A DNA stretch of 64,000 nucleotides from Polynucleobacter tropicus. Its GTDB lineage: Bacteria > Pseudomonadota > Gammaproteobacteria > Burkholderiales > Burkholderiaceae. Position 1 is the first letter of the stretch. Each line of letters starts with the position of its first letter. Below, in pieces: positions 58,101 through 64,000 of this stretch. The notes under the pieces are model-generated. The model made no database searches. It saw only the letters and a list, made by a program, of their open reading frames with translations, and was not told the DNA's origin. The translations under genes and the position numbers were made by a program. Where the stretch lies: contig NZ_CP028942.1 in assembly GCF_013307225.1 (NCBI RefSeq), positions 1,426,001-1,490,000 of the forward strand, read 5' to 3'.

Positions 58101-58701
58101 GCTCGCGCAGAATATCTTCAACACGCGTTAAATTTTCTACAGTATCTTCAAGGCGAGCTGCAGTTTCTTTGCGGCGCTCCTTATATTTAGAAACGCCAGC
58201 TGCTTCCTCAAGGAATACACGCAACTCCTCTGGTTTCGCTTCCAAAATGCGATTGATTGTTCCCTGACCAATAATCGCGTAACCTCTTGGACCCATACCA
58301 GTACCCAAGAAAATATCTTGAATGTCTTTACGGCGTACCACTTGATTATTCACGTAATAACTAGAATTCCCGTCACGCGTTAATACACGCTTAATAGCCA
58401 ATTCAGTAAATGCGCTCCACTGACCTTGCGCACGACCCTCAGAATTATCAAAAATCAACTCAACGCTGGCGCGACCTGATGGTTTACGTAAACCAGAGCC
58501 ATTAAAAATAACGTCCTGCATGGACTCGCCACGCAATTCACTGGCGCGGGATTCACCCAAAACCCAGCGAACAGCATCAATAATGTTGGACTTTCCACAA
58601 CCGTTTGGCCCTACAACACCAATTAATTGGCCAGGCATTTCAAAATGGGTTGGGTCAACGAAAGACTTAAAGCCGGAAAGTTTGATGGATTTCAGTTGCA
58701 C
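55180..58701 (-). CDS. smc: Chromosome segregation protein SMC
   Basis: The 1173-residue ATPase organises and separates chromosomes. The N-terminal head has the Walker A site VGPNGCGKSNIIDAVRW near residue 30. Long coiled coils follow, with a hinge at about residues 500-650 (GPWLESKGLKESKRLWQELK). The C-terminal head has the signature HLLSGGEKALTAIALVF near residue 1080 and the Walker B LLDEVDAPLDDAN. GTG is the start and no strong ribosome-binding site is seen. scpA and scpB are not in the window. It precedes zipA directly. Confidence 0.97.
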   Translation of the reverse strand: MQLKSIKLSGFKSFVDPTHFEMPGQLIGVVGPNGCGKSNIIDAVRWVLGESRASELRGESMQDVIFNGSGLRKPSGRASVELIFDNSEGRAQGQWSAFTELAIKRVLTRDGNSSYYVNNQVVRRKDIQDIFLGTGMGPRGYAIIGQGTINRILEAKPEELRVFLEEAAGVSKYKERRKETAARLEDTVENLTRVEDILRELDQQLTRLEKQATVAERHAELSAQMKSQQQLLWFVRQTEAGKEQERHANGIRDTQVNLEEQTAKLRHSEAELETMRTQQYALQDKVSEAQGELYQTNADVSQVESQIHYVQEARQRLQQQTQDLQAQLQRWTVQETDAAQAQRTTEHELTLASEKEQILLTELNGLQDQMPGRDEAYQSASRDLNNAREALATIEQRLASLGERIRSMSAQADELKGRETRLTSELDGMRRPDAEALQMAIDRHAMAQRKVEEARARAGETQQRVPAADEARNAAQQKIQTANQDLAQTEARLTALTALQASVQAQGKIGPWLESKGLKESKRLWQELKVESGWEAALESVLRERLAAVTAKSVQETLALANDAPPSRLAILLTEEISPAHTSAPADFTPLLSRVQSAGAARLTSVLQEWLDNIYIASSLEDALHRREKLPAGGAFVTQQGHLVSRVGVQLYAADSEQAGMLARAQEMESLEKQLRAQKLMQSELQGELEQCVANYQAAHQAAEQARINAEQSVQEAHGFEVERMQLTQAEEQYSQRATQIQNEMSELRQQMEQLSLTHEQATTEQTQSEDSRQGHQEALAQAQQKLELTTQERDQLRESLRVAEMAAQEAAFATRSLQQRIADLQRDQSTARTQIMEIQDKHDLATQELESLNDEEAQEKLQGLLLARSAREAALANARTEQDALLHQLREVDEVRMQIERSLQPMRDKVVDLQLREQAARLNYEQFATLLADAEADLSALEANFSPDLKIGALQSEVNRLNTEIQSLGPVNMAALDELASSRERKQFLDAQSADLNEAMQTLTDAIAKIDAETRDLLQGTFNQVNTHFGKLFPELFGGGHAELVMTGEEILDSGVQVMAQPPGKKNSSIHLLSGGEKALTAIALVFSLFLLNPAPFCLLDEVDAPLDDANTLRYAQMVAKMSEKTQFVFISHNKITMEIAHQLIGVTMQEQGVSRIVAVDISSAVSMVEAA

Positions 58702-58789
58702 GGCGTACTTTGCAGGGAAAAAGGGGTTCTAAATAAAGGACTAAAAATTACATCTAAAGTGGGAAGATGATAGCAAGCTTAGGGCTACT

Positions 58790-58818
58790 TAGACGGGTTT
58801 TTGCCCCATCGATATAAT
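58790..58818 (+). promoter_or_regulatory. Sigma-70-type promoter of dapD
   Basis: TAGACG (58790-58795), a 17-base spacer and a perfect TATAAT (58813-58818) lie 58 bases before the dapD ATG. The -35 box matches four of six bases. The remaining 174-base smc-dapD gap shows nothing else clear, and no smc promoter was recognised. Confidence 0.65.
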
Positions 58819-58875
58819 GATAAATCTACCTTCAGGGACAAAATCCCTTAACAATCTGATAGTTAACCAAAAAGC

Positions 58876-59703
58876 ATGAGCCAATCACCACAAAACATCA
58901 TTGAACAAGCCTGGGAAAACCGCGCAAACCTCTCACCAAACAGTGTTCCTGGAGATGTCCGTAGCGCCGTAAATGCGGTCTTGGAAGGCCTAAATAATGG
59001 CAGTATTCGAGTTGCCGAGCGCCGTGATGTGGGTAAGTGGGAGGTAAATCAATGGGTTAAGAAGGCTGTGCTGCTTTCTTTCCGCCTAGAAGACAATACT
59101 CCAATGAGCGCCGGGGGTTACACCCAGTTCTATGACAAGGTTCCAAGCAAGTTTGAGGGCTATACAGCCGCTGACTTTGCTGCAGGCGGTTTCCGCGTAG
59201 TTCCGCCAGCCGTTGCTCGTCGTGGATCCTTTATTGGCAAAAATGCAGTATTGATGCCCTCCTATGTCAATATTGGCGCTTATGTTGGCGAGGGTACCAT
59301 GGTTGATACATGGGCAACCGTTGGCTCTTGCGCCCAAATTGGCAAAAATGTTCACCTTTCTGGCGGCGTAGGAATCGGTGGTGTCCTGGAGCCAATTCAA
59401 GCTGGCCCAGTAATTATTGAAGATAACTGCTTTATTGGCGCTCGCTCTGAAGTAGTGGAAGGCGTAGTGATTGAAGAGAACGCTGTTCTCTCCATGGGCG
59501 TCTACATTGGACAAAGCACCAAGATTTACGATCGCGAGACTGGTGAAGTTCACTACGGTCGCGTTCCAGCAGGCTCGGTAGTAGTTCCTGGCTCGCTTCC
59601 TTCCGCATGTGGCAAGTACAGCCTCTATGCAGCCGTGATTGTGAAAAAAGTAGATGCGCAAACCCGAGCAAAAACAGCCATCAACGAATTGCTTCGCGAC
59701 TAA
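58876..59703 (+). CDS. dapD: Tetrahydrodipicolinate N-succinyltransferase
   Basis: The 275-residue enzyme makes N-succinyl-2-amino-6-ketopimelate in lysine and diaminopimelate synthesis. A helical N-terminal domain is followed by the left-handed beta-helix, with hexapeptide repeats from about residue 105 to 225 ([40 protein letters not shown]). The C terminus [20 protein letters not shown] is typical. It is followed 30 bases later by dapE, the next but one enzyme. A clear promoter precedes it. Confidence 0.97.
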   Translation: MSQSPQNIIEQAWENRANLSPNSVPGDVRSAVNAVLEGLNNGSIRVAERRDVGKWEVNQWVKKAVLLSFRLEDNTPMSAGGYTQFYDKVPSKFEGYTAADFAAGGFRVVPPAVARRGSFIGKNAVLMPSYVNIGAYVGEGTMVDTWATVGSCAQIGKNVHLSGGVGIGGVLEPIQAGPVIIEDNCFIGARSEVVEGVVIEENAVLSMGVYIGQSTKIYDRETGEVHYGRVPAGSVVVPGSLPSACGKYSLYAAVIVKKVDAQTRAKTAINELLRD

Positions 59704-59733
59704 TTTAACTTTCTCAACTTTCGACAATTACTT

Positions 59734-60885
59734 ATGAGCGCCGCCCTTGAGTTAACTGAAGCTCTCATTGCATGTCGTTCCGTCACTCCAGCAGATGGCG
59801 GTTGCCAAGATTTAATTGCTAAACGCTTGCAAGCCATTGGCTTTCATACTGAAAGCGTTGTTAGTGGTCCTGATAATTTTCAGGTAACAAACTTATGGGC
59901 AATTAAAAAGGGTAAAGCTGGCGATCAAGGCAAGGTACTCATGTTTGCTGGCCACACCGACGTTGTCCCAACTGGTCCACTAGAAAAATGGACTAGCGAT
60001 CCATTCACGCCAAGTATTCGTGATGGCAAGCTATACGGCCGCGGCGCTGCTGATATGAAAACTTCTCTCGCTGGCTTTGTTGTTGCCGCTGAAGAGTTTG
60101 TTATTTCCCATCCAGATCACCAAGGTTCGATTGCCTTTCTGATTACCAGCGATGAAGAGGGTCCCGCCAACGATGGCACAGTGATCATGTGTGAACGCCT
60201 CCAAAAACATGGTCAGCGTCTAGATTACTGCGTGATCGGCGAACCTACTTCAGTAGATCAATTGGGCGACATGATTAAAAATGGCCGCCGTGGATCACTA
60301 TCTGGCAAATTAAAAATAAAGGGTGTTCAAGCTCATATTGCTTATCCCCACCTTGGTAAAAATCCAATTCATTTATCAACACCAGCAATTACCACTTTAG
60401 TTGAAACCGAGTGGGATAAGGGGAATGAATATTTCCAGCCAACTAGCTTTCAGATCTCTAATGTGCATGCTGGCACCGGAGCAAACAATGTTATTCCTGG
60501 TGAACTAGTGGTTGACTTTAATTTCCGCTTCTCCACAGAGAGTAAGCCCGAGCGATTGCGTGAGCGTCTAGAAAAAATCTTGCATGATGCCGACCTAGAT
60601 TTCGAGATTGAATGGGTTCTTGGTGGCAGTCCGTTTATTACCGGCGATGGTGACTTAGCAGGTGCATTGCGCAAGGCAATTAAATCTGAAACCCAAGTGG
60701 ATACTGAGCTCTCTACAACCGGCGGCACCAGCGACGGTCGCTTTATTGCCAAAATCTGCAAAGAAGTTGTGGAATTTGGCCCCCTAAATGCCACTAGCCA
60801 CAAAATTGATGAGTGCGTAAACGTCGATGATGTTGAGCCTCTTAAAAATATCTATCGCAAAACACTTGAGCAGCTCATTGCTTAA
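59734..60885 (+). CDS. dapE: Succinyl-diaminopimelate desuccinylase
   Basis: The 383-residue M20 zinc enzyme makes LL-diaminopimelate and succinate. Metal ligands are seen in [13 protein letters not shown] near residue 73 (histidine), in [13 protein letters not shown] near residue 105 (aspartate), in [12 protein letters not shown] near residue 140 (glutamate) and in [11 protein letters not shown] near residue 355 (histidine). It is cotranscribed with dapD, with prmB 39 bases later. DapC, the aminotransferase between DapD and DapE, is not here. Confidence 0.97.
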   Translation: MSAALELTEALIACRSVTPADGGCQDLIAKRLQAIGFHTESVVSGPDNFQVTNLWAIKKGKAGDQGKVLMFAGHTDVVPTGPLEKWTSDPFTPSIRDGKLYGRGAADMKTSLAGFVVAAEEFVISHPDHQGSIAFLITSDEEGPANDGTVIMCERLQKHGQRLDYCVIGEPTSVDQLGDMIKNGRRGSLSGKLKIKGVQAHIAYPHLGKNPIHLSTPAITTLVETEWDKGNEYFQPTSFQISNVHAGTGANNVIPGELVVDFNFRFSTESKPERLRERLEKILHDADLDFEIEWVLGGSPFITGDGDLAGALRKAIKSETQVDTELSTTGGTSDGRFIAKICKEVVEFGPLNATSHKIDECVNVDDVEPLKNIYRKTLEQLIA

Positions 60886-60924
60886 GTTTGCAATTTCGCT
60901 TCTTTAATAACACCTTTATCCATC

Positions 60925-61821
60925 ATGGACCCTGAGCCTTCACAAGCCCTTTCAGTCAATCAATCGATTGAGCTCATTACCCATAAATTAGAAGCCGCAA
61001 ACTTGCATTACGGGCATGGTGCCATTGATGCGCAAAGTGAAGCCCTTTGGATTGTTAGTAAGCAATTAGGGCTGAGTCCTGCTGATGCACTTGATCATTT
61101 AGATCAAATACTCACCAGTGAGCAGCATCAACAAGCATTAGCTGTTACTGATGAACGCATCACCTCTCGTAAGCCACTCGCCTATATTCTTGGTGAAGCT
61201 TGGTTGATGGGTGTTCCATTTTTCTGCAGCGAACAAAGTATTGTTCCGCGTTCTTGGATTGCAGAGCTCATCGTTGATGGCTCACTAGAACCCTGGCTTC
61301 CAGCTGATGGAAAAGTTTTGGATCTTTGTACCGGCAATGGGTCACTGGCGGTCTTACTGGCGCTTTCGTGCCCAGATATTCACGTCAGCGCATGTGACAT
61401 TAGTTTGCCAGCACTATCAGTCGCAGCTCGCAACGTCGATCGCCATGGACTTAACTCTCAAGTTGAACTATTAGAGGGTGATCTATGGGAAGCCTTGCCA
61501 GAACCAAATGAAGACAATCTATTCGACTTGATTATTTGCAATCCACCTTACGTAAATGCAGACTCCATGAATGCCTTGCCAGCTGAATACCAAGCTGAGC
61601 CTGCATTAGCGCTCGCTGGCGGTGATGATGGGATGGATCTCATCAGAAGAATTATTGCCAACGCGCCCGACTACCTCTCTGAGCGTGGTGCGATTCTGCT
61701 TGAAATCGGCAATGAGTATGAGAACTTCAAAAAAGCATTTCCCCAAATACCTGCTATTTGGATGGAAGTTTCAGCCGGAGAAGAACAAGTGCTACTCATT
61801 CAAGCTGAAGATCTGCGCTAA
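60925..61821 (+). CDS. prmB: 50S ribosomal protein L3 N5-glutamine methyltransferase PrmB
   Basis: The 298-residue SAM-dependent enzyme methylates a glutamine of ribosomal protein L3. VLDLCTGNGSLAVLLALS near residue 130 binds SAM, and the NPPYV motif near residue 211 contacts the glutamine side chain. The N-terminal helices (SIELITHKLEAANLHYGHG) and KPLAYILGEAWLMGVPFF distinguish PrmB from PrmC, which usually has GxxEFxG. Assignment to PrmB is therefore good. It converges with radA 23 bases later. Confidence 0.93.
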   Translation: MDPEPSQALSVNQSIELITHKLEAANLHYGHGAIDAQSEALWIVSKQLGLSPADALDHLDQILTSEQHQQALAVTDERITSRKPLAYILGEAWLMGVPFFCSEQSIVPRSWIAELIVDGSLEPWLPADGKVLDLCTGNGSLAVLLALSCPDIHVSACDISLPALSVAARNVDRHGLNSQVELLEGDLWEALPEPNEDNLFDLIICNPPYVNADSMNALPAEYQAEPALALAGGDDGMDLIRRIIANAPDYLSERGAILLEIGNEYENFKKAFPQIPAIWMEVSAGEEQVLLIQAEDLR

Positions 61822-61844
61822 CTCAGTTTACTTAGACAATCTAT

Positions 61845-63209
61845 TTAGCTTAACTCGGCCGCTGCAGCTATCGCCTGATCAATTCGCTCTACAGGAATCA
61901 CTCTTAATCCGGGGATTTTCGTCTTTGGCATATTTGCCTTAGGAATAATGGCGACTGTGAAACCCAGCTTTGCCGCCTCCTTAAGACGCTCTTGACCGCG
62001 TGGGCATGGACGAATCTCTCCCGCTAAGCCCACTTCACCAAACACAATTAACTCTTTTGGTAATGCGCGATTACGAATAGATGATTGAATCGCAAGTAAC
62101 ACTGCCAAGTCAGCAGCTGGCTCTGAAATCTTCACGCCGCCAACGGCATTCAAGAACACATCCTGATCAAAACAGGCTACTCCAGCATGACGGTGCAAGA
62201 CCGCTAACAACATAGCTAAACGTGCCTGCTCCAAACCAACGGCTAAGCGGCGAGGATTAGGCACATGGGCAGTATCAACAAGCGCTTGAATCTCAACTAA
62301 GAGAGGTCTACTACCCTCTTGCGTAACCAACACACATGCGCCGGGAACCATTTGCTCATGTTGCGACAAGAAAATTGCTGATGGGTTTGTAACACCCCGC
62401 AAACCTTTTTCAGTCATTGCAAATACACCTAGCTCATTGACTGCGCCAAAACGATTCTTAATAGAACGAATTAAACGAAACGAGGAGTGTGTATCGCCTT
62501 CAAAGTACAACACGGTATCAACAATGTGCTCCAACACCCTTGGGCCCGCCAAATGGCCATCTTTTGTGACATGGCCCACCATCAATACACAAATGCCGCT
62601 GGCTTTAGCCGCTCTGGTTAATTGAGCAGCGCACTCTCTCACCTGCGCAACTGAGCCAGGGGCGGAGCTTAATACTTCAGAGTACAAAGTTTGAATGGAG
62701 TCCACAACCAAGACTTGTGGCTTAACAGTGTCCATAATAGAAATCAGCTTCTCCAACTGAATTTCTGCCAAAACTTCTAATTGTGGTGCATCCAATGCAA
62801 TTCGCTTCGCACGCAAAGCAATTTGAGCGGCTGATTCCTCACCACTGCTATAGAGAACATTCATTCCAGCAGCACTCATCTCAGCAAGCGCCTGCAATAG
62901 CAGAGTGGATTTACCAATGCCGGGATCACCACCAAGCAACACAACACCACCAGGCACCAATCCACCGCCCAATACGCGGTCAAACTCTTCTACACCAGTA
63001 CTAAATCTTGGCAAATCTTCAGCGGTAATCGTCGAGAGCTTTTGTCTAGGCAAAGATTGCGCTAGACCCTGAAACCGAGAGTTGGATGTCGTCTCTGGCA
63101 AACCCTCTTCCATCGTGTTCCAAGACTGACAAGATGGGCATTGTCCTTGCCACTTCGCCGAAGTGCCGCCACAAGACTGACAGATATAAACCGTTTTTAC
63201 TTTAGCCAA
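61845..63209 (-). CDS. radA: DNA repair protein RadA (Sms)
   Basis: The 454-residue protein assists homologous recombination by branch migration. An N-terminal zinc finger CQSCGGTSAKWQGQCPSC near residue 10 is followed by a RecA-like core with Walker A LLGGDPGIGKSTLL near residue 92, the RadA-specific KNRFG motif near residue 250, and a C-terminal Lon-protease-like domain (from about residue 330). The start is TTG; a GGAT sequence about eight bases upstream is a weak ribosome-binding site. It lies 29 bases after the coiled-coil protein gene. Confidence 0.95.
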   Translation of the reverse strand: MAKVKTVYICQSCGGTSAKWQGQCPSCQSWNTMEEGLPETTSNSRFQGLAQSLPRQKLSTITAEDLPRFSTGVEEFDRVLGGGLVPGGVVLLGGDPGIGKSTLLLQALAEMSAAGMNVLYSSGEESAAQIALRAKRIALDAPQLEVLAEIQLEKLISIMDTVKPQVLVVDSIQTLYSEVLSSAPGSVAQVRECAAQLTRAAKASGICVLMVGHVTKDGHLAGPRVLEHIVDTVLYFEGDTHSSFRLIRSIKNRFGAVNELGVFAMTEKGLRGVTNPSAIFLSQHEQMVPGACVLVTQEGSRPLLVEIQALVDTAHVPNPRRLAVGLEQARLAMLLAVLHRHAGVACFDQDVFLNAVGGVKISEPAADLAVLLAIQSSIRNRALPKELIVFGEVGLAGEIRPCPRGQERLKEAAKLGFTVAIIPKANMPKTKIPGLRVIPVERIDQAIAAAAELS

Positions 63210-63238
63210 GAGATATCCAGCAATACCAAATTGAATTG

Positions 63239-63748
63239 TTAATCGAGTTGTGTACCAGCTTTATTTTCTTGAGCGCGCTTAGGCGCATCTTTACGACGTT
63301 GCTCTAGATCTGCCGCTCTAGCAGCTGAAGCTTTTTGCTTTTGTTCAAAATCACGTTGGTTATCAGCACGCTCGGCAGATTTTTCTGGAGATACGCGTTC
63401 GGCAGCACGCTTCTGATCCTTCTGATCTTTAATACTCTTACGCAAAGTTCGCTGCACTTCATGTAACGCGCGCTCTTGCTCGCCGATAGGATCAATTTCC
63501 TTTCGATACTGGGCTCGCGCGCTCCGCAAACAGTAATCTACCCAGTAATTTTGATAGCAATCAGTCTGTGCTTTGCCCCAGCGATACTTAGCCCAATCAC
63601 GTTGCAACTCTAGGTCCCGCTCAATTCTATCTAACTGCTCCAATTCAAGCTCTTCAGCCGGCGTGGCAAGCGTCACCCCACTAATGGCGCTAACCAGTAG
63701 AAAAAAGACGGTGAAGAACTTAGATTTCAAGGGAAGAAATATTCTCAA
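63239..63748 (-). CDS. Secreted coiled-coil protein of unknown function
   Basis: I do not recognise the family. The 169-residue protein starts at a TTG that overlaps the kup stop (TTGA) and has AAGGTAG four bases upstream. A signal peptide (residues 1-29, [18 protein letters not shown]) is followed by a highly charged helix. Two cysteines, [19 protein letters not shown] near residues 63-73, could form a disulfide. The C-terminal half is low-complexity, rich in Glu, Lys, Arg and Gln, and likely coiled coil. No catalytic motif is visible. A periplasmic structural role is a guess. Confidence 0.65.
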   Translation of the reverse strand: MRIFLPLKSKFFTVFFLLVSAISGVTLATPAEELELEQLDRIERDLELQRDWAKYRWGKAQTDCYQNYWVDYCLRSARAQYRKEIDPIGEQERALHEVQRTLRKSIKDQKDQKRAAERVSPEKSAERADNQRDFEQKQKASAARAADLEQRRKDAPKRAQENKAGTQLD

Positions 63749-64000
63749 ATTTCTACCTTAGCGCCTAACTCAACTAAGCGATTGGCTGGAATTCTAAAAA
63801 AATCAGACGGCTTTGCAGCATTCTGCATCATCCAACTGAAAAGCTTTTCTCTCCACAATGCCATACCGGGAGATGAAGACGGAACAATAGTGTCTCGTGA
63901 AATAAAGAAAGAGGTATCCATGACGTCAAAGTGAATACCTTCATGCTTCTCGATCAATTTAAGCACATTATTAATGTCGGGCGTCTCTTTGAACCCATGA
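63745..64000 (-). CDS. kup: Kup potassium transporter, C-terminal end (partial)
   Basis: Only the last 84 codons are in the window; the gene continues off the right edge. [54 protein letters not shown] and the end [15 protein letters not shown] are the conserved cytoplasmic C-terminal tail of KUP/HAK/KT potassium uptake permeases. The stop overlaps the TTG start of the coiled-coil gene. The identity is firm although the membrane part is not visible. Confidence 0.9.
   Translation of the reverse strand, partial: HGFKETPDINNVLKLIEKHEGIHFDVMDTSFFISRDTIVPSSSPGMALWREKLFSWMMQNAAKPSDFFRIPANRLVELGAKVEI

Noticed and set aside
59086..59727. 213-codon open frame opposite dapD
   Set aside because: It is the reverse of the dapD hexapeptide repeats and has no family features.

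Overview
The window looks like core chromosome from a member of the Burkholderiales, most probably a Polynucleobacter-like freshwater bacterium. The reasons are the moderate GC content by eye, very short intergenic gaps, protein sequences of betaproteobacterial type, and the gene orders smc-zipA-ligA and rpsB-tsf-pyrH-frr-uppS-cdsA-dxr-rseP-bamA-skp-lpxD-fabZ-lpxA-lpxB-rnhB. The genus is an inference; no marker here proves it. I saw no rRNA or tRNA gene, CRISPR array, insertion sequence or prophage.

Layout. 1-5.1 kb (minus strand): accessory genes of a formate dehydrogenase (TorD-like chaperone, a large 4Fe-4S polyferredoxin, DUF3306, DUF3305), preceded by the Fe-S carrier ApbC/Mrp; the dehydrogenase itself would lie off the left edge. 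5.3-6.9 kb: a Pit phosphate transporter with its PhoU-like DUF47 partner. 7.0-9.5 kb: divergent copper chaperone and copper ATPase. 9.6-15.1 kb: a DUF3047 lipoprotein, then a plus-strand envelope-glycan module (GT39-type transferase, flippase-like membrane protein, GT9 transferase, PAP2 phosphatase), then rlmJ. 16-24.7 kb: a long, tightly packed minus-strand run, ratA-rnfH-guaB-guaA-DUF455-two paralogous lipoproteins-queE-queD-tadA-ldcA, which combines GMP synthesis, wobble-base tRNA modification and cell-wall turnover.

24.7-29.5 kb: smpB, then a four-gene plus-strand cluster: circularly permuted ATP-grasp protein, alpha-E protein, transglutaminase-like protease and the proteasome-like peptidase Anbu. 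This is the most interesting part of the window. A perfect NtrC-type dyad lies in its leader, a stem-loop separates Anbu from the other three genes, and a terminator overlaps the Anbu stop codon. 29.5-32.8 kb: divergent ppsA and its regulator ppsR.

32.9-47.8 kb (minus strand): translation and envelope biogenesis genes (rpsB, tsf, then after a terminator pyrH, frr, uppS, cdsA, dxr, rseP, bamA, skp, lpxD, fabZ, lpxA, lpxB, rnhB and a SpoU-type methyltransferase). 48.1-51.5 kb: map and glnD. 51.5-58.7 kb (minus): smc, zipA, ligA and a NUDIX hydrolase. 58.9-61.8 kb: dapD, dapE, prmB. 61.8-64 kb (minus): radA, a secreted coiled-coil protein and the 3' end of kup.

Many genes start with TTG or GTG and overlap the preceding stop codon by four bases, so several starts were moved from the longest open frame to the one supported by a ribosome-binding site, by overlap with the neighbour, or by the family's usual N terminus. 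No gap between genes exceeds 300 bases; the longest is the rpsB-map divergent region (268 bases).
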